Origin: Actinomycetota bacterium
GTDB lineage: Bacteria > Actinomycetota > Thermoleophilia > Gaiellales > F1-60-MAGs149
Direction of reading: 5' to 3'
Length of the DNA stretch: 50,906 bases
Assembly: GCA_005798855.1 (NCBI GenBank)
Contig: SYIF01000134.1
Location: forward strand, 1-50,906
Below the pieces are notes generated by a model that was not told where the DNA came from, did not search any database, and saw only the letters and a list, made by a program, of their open reading frames with translations. The position numbers and the translations under genes are program-made. Shown piece after piece: positions 40,208 through 49,000 of this stretch. Numbering within the stretch: position 1 is the first letter of the stretch; the number at the start of each line of letters is the position of its first letter.

Positions 40208-41062
40208 ATGCAGACACTCATCAACATCATCGCCCAGGGTCTCTCGCTCGGAGGCGTATATCTGATTGGAGCCCTCGGGCTCACGATCATTTATGGCGTG
40301 ATGGGCGTAGTGAACCTCGCTCACGGGGAACTCATCATGCTCGGCTCGTACGTGATGGCACTGACTGTCTCGACCGTGTCGTTTCCAGTTGCCGTCGTAT
40401 TGTCGTTTGTTCTGGTTGCAGGTTTCGGTGTGGTGCTCGACACGGTTTTGATTCGATTTCTGTACCACAAGCCGGTTGCTTCAATGTTAGGTACGTGGGG
40501 GTTGGCGATTGTCTTACGACAGGTGGTGATCCTTCTGCTCGGGCCACAATTGCGCTACGTAGCACTGCCCATCGGGGGCTCGTTTGCGCTTGGCTACGGG
40601 GCATTGGTGAGCTGGTGGAGCATGCTCCTATTCGTCGTCGCGATGCTAATTGCTGTCGCAATCGGACTGACTCTGGTGCGAACCCGGTTTGGATTGAAGA
40701 TGCGGGCTGTCACAGCAAATTCCGACGCGGCGGAAAGTATTGGTATTGCCACGCGCAATATCAATCGCTGGACGTTCGCGTTGGGCTGCGGGCTTGCAGG
40801 TGTCGCGGGTGCACTCGTTGCACCGCTACGAACGGTGTTTCCTGGCATGGGCCTGCCCTATCTCGTTGGGGCTTTCTTGGTGGTGATTTTGGCCGGGCTT
40901 GGCAACGTTCGATCGACGGTCATCTGGTCCTTGCTGATTGGGTTGACCTTCTCGGCCGTCGCCATCACTCGTGATGACATCACAGCCACGATTGTCGTGT
41001 GGTGTGCGGCGCTGATCGTGATCGCATTTCGGCGAACCTCTGTCGCGGTCTCGAGGGTGTGA
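40208..41062 (+). CDS. Urea/amide-type ABC transporter permease, UrtB/LivH-like
   Basis: 284-residue inner-membrane permease with about eight predicted spans. LISxIAQGLSLGGVYLIGALG-type N-terminus, GVMGVVNLAHGELIMLGSYV (conserved in UrtB/LivH), RTRFGLKMRAVTANSDAAESIG (coupling region) and LVVILAGLGNVRSTVIWSLL are the family landmarks. No strong ribosome-binding site is seen before the ATG, which lies 74 bases after the binding-protein gene and a stable hairpin. It forms the channel with the next gene product and is driven by the fused ATPase. Confidence 0.93.
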   Translation: MQTLINIIAQGLSLGGVYLIGALGLTIIYGVMGVVNLAHGELIMLGSYVMALTVSTVSFPVAVVLSFVLVAGFGVVLDTVLIRFLYHKPVASMLGTWGLAIVLRQVVILLLGPQLRYVALPIGGSFALGYGALVSWWSMLLFVVAMLIAVAIGLTLVRTRFGLKMRAVTANSDAAESIGIATRNINRWTFALGCGLAGVAGALVAPLRTVFPGMGLPYLVGAFLVVILAGLGNVRSTVIWSLLIGLTFSAVAITRDDITATIVVWCAALIVIAFRRTSVAVSRV

Positions 41063-41066
41063 ACTG

Positions 41067-42167
41067 ATGCTGCACTTCATTCAGCGGGCTCGCACTGCTG
41101 ACATTCGAGTTCAGATTGCGATTGGCGTCGTGCTGGTCGCGATCGCTATCGTCGCGCCGTTGGTGACATCGTCGTTTGTCATCAGTTTCTTTGCTCTCAC
41201 ATTTCCGCTCGCAATTCTCGCTCTCAGCGCGGACATGATGTGGGGCGAAGGTCGCCTTGTCAGCTTTGGTCAGGGGCTCTTCTTTGCGGCCGGTGGGTAC
41301 ATCGGCGGCTTAGTACTGATCGGCCAGCAATACGACGTCTCCGGTTCGGCACTGTCGTTCCTCAGCGAAGACACGCAGCAGCCATTGATGGATCGTGTCC
41401 TGCAGCAGCTCCACGACTTGGCGATCGCTGGTGTTCCCATTCCCGCATTGATCTTGCCCGCAATGATCTGTGGTGTCGTCGGGCTACTGATCGGAATGAT
41501 CGTCTTCCGCGTTGCGTCACCCGAAGTGTATTTCCCCCTCGTGACGCTTGGCATGGGCGTAGTCGGTGGACTGTGGTTTAACGACCTCAGCAATGTTGGC
41601 GCGTCGAATGGGCTTGGAGGTATTCCGTCGTTTACCGCTGAGATGGGCCCGCAACAAGATCCGATCTACAACTACATGTTCAACTTAGCGTTTGTGATTG
41701 TGGCATTCGCGGGTTGGGCGTACTTCCGGCGTTCTCGCAGGGGGCAGATTTGGCGAGGAGCTGGCGATGATGCTATTCGACTTGAGGCTCTTGGCTATTC
41801 CGTACGACGGCAGCGGGTTCTCGCGTTTGGTGCATCCGCAGCCTTGGCAGCGGTTGCCGGCGCTCTCTACGCAGGGACCTCCGGCTTCATGGGGCCATCG
41901 ATTGCAGGGGTAGCGTTCAGTGCGGAGGTACTGATTTGGGTCGCGGTTGGTGGCTCGGGTCGTGTCCTCGGACCGCTGGTTGGAGTGCTGGTCGTTCGAT
42001 GGGGACAACAGTTCTTGTCGTCGAACCTGGGGCTCCAGCAGAGCTGGCAGCTTTTCATGGGGCTTGCATTGATCTTGGTCGTCGTCGTTGCACCTGGTGG
42101 GCTGCTTGGCATTCGCATTGAACCGCTGCGCAAGCGACTATTCGAGCGAGGGGAGATCAAAGCATGA
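41067..42167 (+). CDS. Urea/amide-type ABC transporter permease, UrtC/LivM-like
   Basis: 366-residue permease. ADMMWGEGRLVSFGQGLFFAAGG is the conserved LivM/UrtC segment near residue 55, GIPSFTAEMGP matches the UrtC-type periplasmic loop, and IRLEALGYSVRRQRVLAFGASA is the coupling region. It begins four bases after the UrtB-like stop and its own stop overlaps the start of the SAF-type oxidoreductase (ATGA). This locks transport and enzyme genes into one message. The UrtBC resemblance, rather than LivHM, fits with the UrtA-like binding protein. Confidence 0.93.
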   Translation: MLHFIQRARTADIRVQIAIGVVLVAIAIVAPLVTSSFVISFFALTFPLAILALSADMMWGEGRLVSFGQGLFFAAGGYIGGLVLIGQQYDVSGSALSFLSEDTQQPLMDRVLQQLHDLAIAGVPIPALILPAMICGVVGLLIGMIVFRVASPEVYFPLVTLGMGVVGGLWFNDLSNVGASNGLGGIPSFTAEMGPQQDPIYNYMFNLAFVIVAFAGWAYFRRSRRGQIWRGAGDDAIRLEALGYSVRRQRVLAFGASAALAAVAGALYAGTSGFMGPSIAGVAFSAEVLIWVAVGGSGRVLGPLVGVLVVRWGQQFLSSNLGLQQSWQLFMGLALILVVVVAPGGLLGIRIEPLRKRLFERGEIKA

Positions 42168-43507
42168 TCGCGGGCCTTTACGACGATCTTTGCAAGAGGG
42201 CCGCAGAGGGCCGTCCGATCCGTGTCGCGCTGATCGGTGCCGGCACCTTTGGGGGCATGGCGATTCGTCAGTGCCTGCGGGTTCCGGGGATAGAACTTGT
42301 TGCCGTCGCCGATCTCGATGTGATTCGGGCTGCGACTGTGTTACGTGATGCAGGTGTCAATCAGCAGCGTTTGGCATTTAATCTGCCAACACTGAGTGAC
42401 AGCATTCTGGTGACGACTGATGCTGAGGCCGCGATTGCCTCGGAGCACATTGACATCGTGATTGAGGCGACAGGATCACCAATTGCAGCGATTCGGCATA
42501 TTCGGCTAGCGTTCGCGGCCGCGAAACACGTCGTCAACGTGACGGTTGAAGCTGATGCGTTGGTTGGTTCAGCACTGGCCGTAGAGGCCCATAGTCTTGG
42601 TCTGACGTACTCACTGGCGTATGGCGACCAACCAGCATTGATTTGCGAGCTGGTTGATTGGGCGCGCGTCAACGGATTCGATGTGATCTCGGCTGGCAAG
42701 GGGACCTTGCATAAGCCAGGATTCGAATGGACATCCCCCGATACGGTCTGGACGAGGTATGGGATGGATGCAACCCAAGCCGACGGTGCGGGCTATGACA
42801 GGCGCATGTTCACATCGTTCGTCGACGGAACCAAGTCGGCAATCGAGATGGCGGTTGTCGCCTCAGCGACGGGGCTCGTCGTCCCAAAAGCAGGCCTTGG
42901 GTTCCTGCCCGTGGGGATTGGCGAATTGCCGAGCACGCTCCGGCCTCGTCACGCTGGAGGCCAGTTGGAGCGCTCGGGTATCGTCGAGGTCATTTCGGCT
43001 ATCGAGGCCGACGGAGAGGCCGTCACGAATGACCTTCGCTGGGGCGTCTTCGTGGTCGTTGGGACTGACGACAATGAAGTCGCCCGTTGTTTTCGCGACT
43101 ATGGGTTGACGACCGACACCACCGGCAAGTTTGCTGCACTCTGGCGGAATAACCATCTCGTCGGCATGGAACTGATGACGAGCGTTGCCACAGTCGGTCT
43201 GCTCGGCCGACCGACAGGTGTCCCGAAGAGTCATTGCGCTGAAGTCGTGGCCGTCGCAAAACGCGATCTTCCCGAACAGATGGAGATCGATGGTGAAGGC
43301 GGCTACACCGTGTTCGGCAAATTGATGCCGGCAGAAAACGCCCGTTCGGAAGGCGCAGTTCCGATCGGGCTGGCTCGTGGATTGCGAACAGTTCGGCACG
43401 TCTCTCAAGACGACCTTCTGACGTGGGAAGACGTCAATGAGTCTGGGCCTGACGACATTCGCAGCCTGCGTGAATCCATGTTCAACAACGTATCCGTGAG
43501 CGCATGA
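42164..43507 (+). CDS. NAD(P)-dependent oxidoreductase with C-terminal SAF-like domain
   Basis: 447-residue protein. Residues about 18-150 form a Rossmann domain (VALIGAGTFGGMAIRQ, then VIEATGSP). A central catalytic-like region resembles homoserine-dehydrogenase/Gfo-type enzymes (TSFVDGTKSAIEMAVVA). The C-terminal part (VAVAKRDLPEQMEIDGEGGYTVFGKLM) resembles a SAF domain. This architecture recurs in carbohydrate or amide catabolic clusters with unclear chemistry; a dehydrogenase or racemase-like role is inferred. It overlaps the permease stop by 4 bases and is followed after 52 bases by hyuA-like, so it likely acts before or after ring opening. Confidence 0.83.
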   Translation: MIAGLYDDLCKRAAEGRPIRVALIGAGTFGGMAIRQCLRVPGIELVAVADLDVIRAATVLRDAGVNQQRLAFNLPTLSDSILVTTDAEAAIASEHIDIVIEATGSPIAAIRHIRLAFAAAKHVVNVTVEADALVGSALAVEAHSLGLTYSLAYGDQPALICELVDWARVNGFDVISAGKGTLHKPGFEWTSPDTVWTRYGMDATQADGAGYDRRMFTSFVDGTKSAIEMAVVASATGLVVPKAGLGFLPVGIGELPSTLRPRHAGGQLERSGIVEVISAIEADGEAVTNDLRWGVFVVVGTDDNEVARCFRDYGLTTDTTGKFAALWRNNHLVGMELMTSVATVGLLGRPTGVPKSHCAEVVAVAKRDLPEQMEIDGEGGYTVFGKLMPAENARSEGAVPIGLARGLRTVRHVSQDDLLTWEDVNESGPDDIRSLRESMFNNVSVSA

Positions 43508-43559
43508 CCACCCGGCATGCATTCGCGGCGCACTCGCACGTGTTCCTGAAGGAGGATCA

Positions 43560-45608
43560 ATGAGTACTAAAGAAACCGACAACGGAGTTCGTGTTGCCGT
43601 GGACGTCGGTGGCACATTCACCGACGTCTTCGTGCTTGATGCTGACGGACATACACATGTCGCAAAGACACCATCGACACCCGATCCAATGGATGGTGTC
43701 CTCAAGGGTGTTGCTGCCGCCGGAGTTGATTGGAAAGACGTGACGCTGTTCTCGCACGGCACGACGATCGCAACAAACGCCTTGATCACACGCAAGTTCC
43801 CCCGCGCAGCAATGGTCATCACGGAAGGATTTCGTGATGTCATCGAAATCCGTCGTGGTAACCGCGATGACCTCTGGGACACCTACAAGGAGATAGCGCC
43901 ACCGTACATCGGTCGCCGCGATCGTCTCGTGGTCAAGGAGCGCATTAACTACGCCGGTGATGTCTTGACGCCGGTTGACGAGGTCCAGGCGCGCGCTGTC
44001 GCCAACGTGATTCGCAAGCGTGGAATCAAGACCGTGGCCGTCTGCTTTGCGAATTCCTACGCCAACCCCGACAACGAGAATCGTATGCGGGACATTTTGC
44101 TGGAAGAGCTGCCTGATCTGCGGGTGACGACGTCGAGCGAAGTGCATCCGGAGATCTTTGAGCACGAGCGCTTCTCGACGACGGTTGCAAATGCAGTGTT
44201 GTCGCCCATCATCGCTCCCTACACAGAAGGGCTAGCGCGCGAGCTCGCCGATCGAGGGTATGCCGGCGACGTGCTGCTTCTGCATTCGGGCGGCGGCGTC
44301 ATGACCGCCAAGATGGCCGAGAAGTTTGCTGCTCGTCTGGCAGCGTCGGGTATCGCAGCTGGTGCAATCGCGAGTCGAGAGATCGCAAGTCGGTGCGGCT
44401 TTGAAAACTCGATTGGCTTCGACATGGGTGGTACATCCACCGACGTGTCGCTTGCTGATCGTGGCGAACTTCGCATCACGACGGAGTGGTACGTGGAGTA
44501 CGGCTATCCAATCTGCTTCCCCTCGATTGAGGTTCTCACGATTGGAGCGGGTGGTGGCTCGATCGCCTGGATCGATGACGCGGGCTCGCTGCGCAACGGT
44601 CCTCAGTCTGCTGGTGCCAATCCCGGACCCGCCTGTTACGGATCTGGTAGTGGACTTGCCACAAACTGTGACGCAAACCTCGTGCTTGGTCGCATCGGTA
44701 CGCAGCTTGTTGGTGGAGCGATGACGCTCGATGTGGCTGCAGCCGAGGCAGCTGTCGTTGCGATTGGTGGTCCGCTTGGATTGAATGCGGAAGATGCAGC
44801 ACTGGCGATTATCCAAGTTGCCAACGCGAATATGGCTGATGCCGTGCGTCTTATCTCCATTCGACGTGGCTACGACCCACGCGACTTTGCGCTGGTGTCG
44901 TTCGGCGGTGCTGGGCCATTGCATGGTGTCGCGCTAGCCAAGGAGCTCGCAATTCCCACAGTGATCGTTCCGCCGCATCCTGGCGTCACATCTGCGCTCG
45001 GTTGCCTACTCGTCGACGTTCAGCACGACATCACCAAGATGTACCTGAAGAGCGCAAACGAGGCAGAGCCCGCTGTCGTGGAAGAGGCCTTTCAAGAGCT
45101 CGAGGCATCGGGACGAGAACGTCTCGAACACGAGGGTGTTACGCCGGAACAGATGTCGTTCCAACGGTTTATTGACATGCGTTACCAGGGCCAGTGGCGT
45201 GCAATGTCGGTTCGGGTGGGCTCGTCGATTGTCTCGATGGATGAGGCGATCAAGGAGTTCCATGCAGAGCATGGTCGAGAGCACAACTACAGCCGTGAGG
45301 ATGCTCCGGTTGAGATCTATCGCCTCTCGCTCCGTGCAATTGGCACCACACCAAAGCCCGAAATGGGACGCCGTGCAGTGATCGAAGGCTCGACCGCCGA
45401 GCCGTTTGAGTATCGCAATGCCCGTTATGACGAGCTACCTGACCGGGTGTCTACGCCGGTCTTCAATCGTGATGATCTTCCGCCTGGTTTTGAGATCGAC
45501 GGGCCAGTCATCATCGATCAGCTCGATTCCACGACAGTCGTGCCGCCAGGTTGCCGGGCACGGGTTGACGAGTGGATGAATATTCAAATCACCATTGAGG
45601 AGGTCTGA
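43560..45608 (+). CDS. Hydantoinase/oxoprolinase family protein, subunit A (ATP-dependent cyclic amide hydrolase)
   Basis: 682-residue ASKHA-fold protein of the HyuA/5-oxoprolinase/acetone carboxylase family. VAVDVGGTFTDVFVLD at residues 11-26 is the first phosphate motif, LFSHGTTIATNALI follows, and DMGGTSTDVSLA near residue 290 and GAGGGSIAW are further ATP-site motifs. AAGGAGGATCA precedes the ATG. With subunit B it would hydrolyse a cyclic amide such as 5-oxoproline, a hydantoin, N-methylhydantoin or a lactam, using ATP. The companion transporter of urea/amide type and an amide-binding sensor support a small cyclic amide as substrate. Acetone carboxylase is less likely because no gamma subunit is present. 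Confidence 0.93.
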   Translation: MSTKETDNGVRVAVDVGGTFTDVFVLDADGHTHVAKTPSTPDPMDGVLKGVAAAGVDWKDVTLFSHGTTIATNALITRKFPRAAMVITEGFRDVIEIRRGNRDDLWDTYKEIAPPYIGRRDRLVVKERINYAGDVLTPVDEVQARAVANVIRKRGIKTVAVCFANSYANPDNENRMRDILLEELPDLRVTTSSEVHPEIFEHERFSTTVANAVLSPIIAPYTEGLARELADRGYAGDVLLLHSGGGVMTAKMAEKFAARLAASGIAAGAIASREIASRCGFENSIGFDMGGTSTDVSLADRGELRITTEWYVEYGYPICFPSIEVLTIGAGGGSIAWIDDAGSLRNGPQSAGANPGPACYGSGSGLATNCDANLVLGRIGTQLVGGAMTLDVAAAEAAVVAIGGPLGLNAEDAALAIIQVANANMADAVRLISIRRGYDPRDFALVSFGGAGPLHGVALAKELAIPTVIVPPHPGVTSALGCLLVDVQHDITKMYLKSANEAEPAVVEEAFQELEASGRERLEHEGVTPEQMSFQRFIDMRYQGQWRAMSVRVGSSIVSMDEAIKEFHAEHGREHNYSREDAPVEIYRLSLRAIGTTPKPEMGRRAVIEGSTAEPFEYRNARYDELPDRVSTPVFNRDDLPPGFEIDGPVIIDQLDSTTVVPPGCRARVDEWMNIQITIEEV

Positions 45609-45609
45609 C

Positions 45610-47610
45610 ATGGCGAATCAGGAAACTAAAGCCGCGTATACGCTCGATCCAGTGACGTTCGAAGTACTCAAGAACGCATTCGTCAATATCGTCGATCAGA
45701 TGGCGGAGCAGATTCTACGAACGTGTTACTCGTTCGTCATCTACTCGCGTGACTTCTCATCGGCGCTCTGCGACCCAAATGGCGACACCGTCATGCAGGG
45801 CTCTGGCGATATCGCTGCTCACGTAGGCACACTTCATTTCACAGCTAAGGCCGTGATCGATGCGTTCGGCGATGACATTAATGCTGGTGACGTCTTCGTT
45901 GTCAACGATCCGTTCGCTGGTGGCACGCACTTCAATGACACGCGTGTGGTTCGACCGATCTTCTATCACGGCGAGCTGCTCGGATTCTCCCAGGCCAACG
46001 GGCACTGGGCAGATGTTGGCGGTGCGGTACCGGGGTCGTTCAACATCAAGGCCCTCGACCACATGGGCGAGGGGCTTCGTATTACGCCCGTTCGCGTGTG
46101 GGACAAGGACCGTTACCTTGCCGACGTAGCGCATCTGATTGCGAGCAACACGCGGGCACCGAAGGACATTATTGGCGACCTGCAGGCGCAGGCCGAGGCC
46201 ACGCGCTTGGCAGAGCGTGAGATTCAGCGGCTCTGCGACAAGTATGGGGTCAACATCATTCGAACGGCCTTTTCCGAAGTCCAAGACTACGTTGAGCAGC
46301 TCACGCGTGCGCGTGTGAAGAACCTGCCTGACGGAGAATGGGAGACCGAGGATTACATCGATCAGGATCCAGTCCTCGGTGAGGGCCTGATTCCGATCAA
46401 GATTCGCCTCAAGATCGAAGGCGACTCAATTCACTACGACCTGTCAGGGTCGCATCCGACGATCTCGACCTTTCTCAACGCGGCGTTCGGAGGTTCGTTC
46501 GCAGCGATTGTGGCTGGAACCAAGATTCAATTCCCCGACCTACCGCTCAACTCCGGGTTCTACCGAGTGGTCACTCTCGATTGGGGTCCGGAAGGAACGG
46601 TTGTCAACTCAGTCTGGCCAACGCCCTGTGCAGGATTCTGTTCGGGGCCATTCGAGAAGATCATGAACTCGGTGTTCGAACTCTGGGCGAGCATCCTGCC
46701 GGAGCGCGCCATGGCCTGCACCTTCAACCTTGAATATCTCTTGGTTGGTGGGCGCGACAAGCGCATCGAGGGTCTTCCGTACTTCATGTGGTATGACTGG
46801 ATGGTCGGTGGCTGGGGTGGTCGCAACGGCAAGGACGGGTACGGCGCAACAGGCCCGGTCTTCGGCGTCCAGCTCGGCACGCAGCCGTTTGAAGGACAAG
46901 AGCGGTTGGCACCAGTTCTGACCACGGGGCATGAGTTGATCCAGGACTCTGCCGGTCCAGGCAAGTGGAGAGGTGGCCTTGGAGCCGAAAAGGGTGGCAC
47001 GTTGTACTCGGCTGAACGCGCTGTTGTCTCGTACTGCTGTGACCGAGAGCGATCTGTTACGTGGGGGCTTTGGGGCGGCTTGCCGTCGATTCCTCACGGT
47101 GTATGGGTCAACCGTGGACTCGAAAATGAGCGCTATCTCGGGTCGATCTTCTCGGGTGAGCCAATCTTCGAAGGGGACGTCTTCACGCGCCCATCTGCTG
47201 GCGGTGGTGGTATCGGTGATCCACTGCTTCGCTCGGTTGATGATGTGCTCGAAGACGTCATCGATGAGTATGTTTCGATTGCTCGAGCCAAGACGGATTA
47301 CGGAGTCGTGGTACGAGAAACTGATGCCGACCTTTGTGAGTATGAGATTGATCACGAAGCGACGCAGGCCACGCGCATATCAATCGCTCAGGATCGAGAG
47401 GGTTGGCTTGATGTTGACGCTGAATCGATCGCTCAGAAGTATCGCGATCGAGAGTTGAACGAGATGGATCTTGTTCGGCAGTATGGCGTGATTTTGGATT
47501 GGGGTTCTGGCGAACTCCTACCGAAGACCACAGAGCAGTTCCGCACCATGTTGCGGCGTCGATCGTTCGACTTCTGGCGCAACGGCATGCCGACTGGAGC
47601 ACGCGCGTAG
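45610..47610 (+). CDS. Hydantoinase/oxoprolinase family protein, subunit B
   Basis: 666-residue HyuB-type partner. DPVTFEVLKNAFVNIVDQMAE near the N-terminus, YSRDFSSALCDPNGDTVMQG, VNDPFAGGTHFNDTRVVRPIF and GHWADVGGAVPGSFN are conserved landmarks containing the metal-binding His/Asp residues. The C-terminal SAGGGGIGDPLLR is also typical. The ATG at 45610 is one base after the hyuA stop, with GAGGAGG upstream; the track start 45595 lies inside hyuA. It forms a heteromeric enzyme with subunit A and supplies the amide-hydrolysing half of the reaction. Confidence 0.94.
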   Translation: MANQETKAAYTLDPVTFEVLKNAFVNIVDQMAEQILRTCYSFVIYSRDFSSALCDPNGDTVMQGSGDIAAHVGTLHFTAKAVIDAFGDDINAGDVFVVNDPFAGGTHFNDTRVVRPIFYHGELLGFSQANGHWADVGGAVPGSFNIKALDHMGEGLRITPVRVWDKDRYLADVAHLIASNTRAPKDIIGDLQAQAEATRLAEREIQRLCDKYGVNIIRTAFSEVQDYVEQLTRARVKNLPDGEWETEDYIDQDPVLGEGLIPIKIRLKIEGDSIHYDLSGSHPTISTFLNAAFGGSFAAIVAGTKIQFPDLPLNSGFYRVVTLDWGPEGTVVNSVWPTPCAGFCSGPFEKIMNSVFELWASILPERAMACTFNLEYLLVGGRDKRIEGLPYFMWYDWMVGGWGGRNGKDGYGATGPVFGVQLGTQPFEGQERLAPVLTTGHELIQDSAGPGKWRGGLGAEKGGTLYSAERAVVSYCCDRERSVTWGLWGGLPSIPHGVWVNRGLENERYLGSIFSGEPIFEGDVFTRPSAGGGGIGDPLLRSVDDVLEDVIDEYVSIARAKTDYGVVVRETDADLCEYEIDHEATQATRISIAQDREGWLDVDAESIAQKYRDRELNEMDLVRQYGVILDWGSGELLPKTTEQFRTMLRRRSFDFWRNGMPTGARA

Positions 47611-47641
47611 CGGCTAGCACTAGGTTGCTCTGATACCAAAT

Positions 47642-47683
47642 CCCGGCTACGACGGCAGACTTCTCGCTGTTGTCGTAGCTGGG
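47642..47683 (+). terminator. Long hairpin upstream of the AmiC-like gene
   Basis: CCCGGCTACGACGGCAG (47642-47658) pairs with CTGTTGTCGTAGCTGGG (47667-47683) over 17 pairs, with three G-U wobbles if transcribed, around an eight-base loop. It lies 32 bases after the hyuB-like stop and 43 bases before the sensor gene. No clear T-tract follows. It may separate the enzyme operon from the sensor-regulator genes, or act as an attenuator. Confidence 0.65.
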
Positions 47684-47726
47684 TGCTCAATCCCCTTTGA
47701 ACCTCTCGTGATGACAGGTCTCACAC

Positions 47727-48902
47727 ATGTCCCGATCGGAAAAAACCGATGGTGCCAGCAATCGTTGGGAACGTGGGACGGTTGTCCGTGTGGGTCTGCT
47801 GTACTCGACGACGGGCTACGCCGCTGCTGAGGAGACCTCGATTCGGCAGGGTGCAATTCTGGCCGCTGAGCAAATCAACGAACAGAGCGACTCGTTAGGG
47901 TTCCAACTCGAGCTGGTGCTCAGTGACTACGAGTCCGACTCGACGCAGGCAGGGCGCAACGCTGTTGACTTGCTGGCCCGTGACCGCGTCGACGTCTTGG
48001 TCGGCGGGTACACATCTGCGAGTCGCGTCGCAATCGTCGCAGCAACCGAGCATCTGGATTGTGCATACATCTATCCAACGTATTTTGAGGGACTCGAGAT
48101 ACAGCCCAACGTGCTGTACACGGGGGCCGTTCCAAACCAGTACTTCGAGACGTACTTGCGGTGGATATTTGAGACGCTTGGGAAAAAGATCTACGTGATT
48201 GGATCGGATTACGTCTATCCGCGCGCACTCAGCGTGATGATCCAAACGTTGGTCCAGACGGCCGGTGCTCAAATCGTGGCTGACCGCTACGTGCCACTTG
48301 GAACTCCGGACCTAAAACACATTGCCCAAGAGATCTGTGAGTTGCAGCCAGATGTCGTGATCTCCAACCTTGTCGGTGTTGACTCGCTGCGATCGCTGTA
48401 TCAGGAGTTTCATCGAGCTGGACTCGACTCAGGGAAACTCCCAATCGCTGCGACGGTCACAACGGAATTTGAAGTCAGCGAAATCGGTGCTGAGTACGTC
48501 CAAGGGCATTACATGGTCTCCACCTATTTCGGTTCGCTCACCAATGCGGCCAATGAGTCGTATGTCGCGTCCCTGAAGCATCGGTTTGGCGATGCGACGG
48601 TTCCCCACGTCGCCCAGGTCTGTGCGTATAACGCGATGTGGGTGTTGGCGGAAGCGATGCGGGACTGTGCTGTTCCGACGCCATCAGCGATCAAGCACGC
48701 GTTGAAGTCCGCCTCGTTTGACGGTAATCCCGAGGGTTGGCCGTTGGTTATGCGGGAGAACCAGCATTCGACCCATGGCTCGTATATCGGAGTGGCTGAG
48801 GGGGATGGCTCGTACACCGTTGTGATGACAATCCCACCATGCGACCCTGATCCATATCCGCCATCGATTGTGCCGGCAGAAAAACGCCCTCCCGCGACGT
48901 AA
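47727..48902 (+). CDS. Cytoplasmic UrtA/AmiC-like ligand-binding sensor protein
   Basis: 391-residue type I periplasmic-binding-fold protein that has no signal peptide. The first 25 residues are hydrophilic (MSRSEKTDGASNRWERG), the binding domain starts directly at VRVGLLYSTTGYA, and an in-frame TGA at 47712-47714 rules out an upstream extension. It shares GGYTSASRVA, GSDYVYPR, KLPIAATVTTEFEV and NPEGWP with the exported protein at 38820, so it is a paralogue. This matches the known case of Pseudomonas AmiC, a cytoplasmic amide sensor derived from a binding protein. Here no AmiR-like gene is present; a PucR-family gene follows after 98 bases. Likely role: sense the imported amide and control that regulator. 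Confidence 0.88.
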   Translation: MSRSEKTDGASNRWERGTVVRVGLLYSTTGYAAAEETSIRQGAILAAEQINEQSDSLGFQLELVLSDYESDSTQAGRNAVDLLARDRVDVLVGGYTSASRVAIVAATEHLDCAYIYPTYFEGLEIQPNVLYTGAVPNQYFETYLRWIFETLGKKIYVIGSDYVYPRALSVMIQTLVQTAGAQIVADRYVPLGTPDLKHIAQEICELQPDVVISNLVGVDSLRSLYQEFHRAGLDSGKLPIAATVTTEFEVSEIGAEYVQGHYMVSTYFGSLTNAANESYVASLKHRFGDATVPHVAQVCAYNAMWVLAEAMRDCAVPTPSAIKHALKSASFDGNPEGWPLVMRENQHSTHGSYIGVAEGDGSYTVVMTIPPCDPDPYPPSIVPAEKRPPAT

Positions 48903-49000
48903 CGTGAATCTGCACACACGAGGGAGTGACAAATGCTATGCCGTTTTCTAATCTTTTTGCAGCGATAAGAACATTGCTCTTGAAGTGAACGAGTAATTCA

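Noticed and set aside
43560-47610. Acetone carboxylase alpha/beta
   Set aside because: No gamma subunit gene is present, and the transport and amide-sensing context fits hydantoinase/oxoprolinase better.
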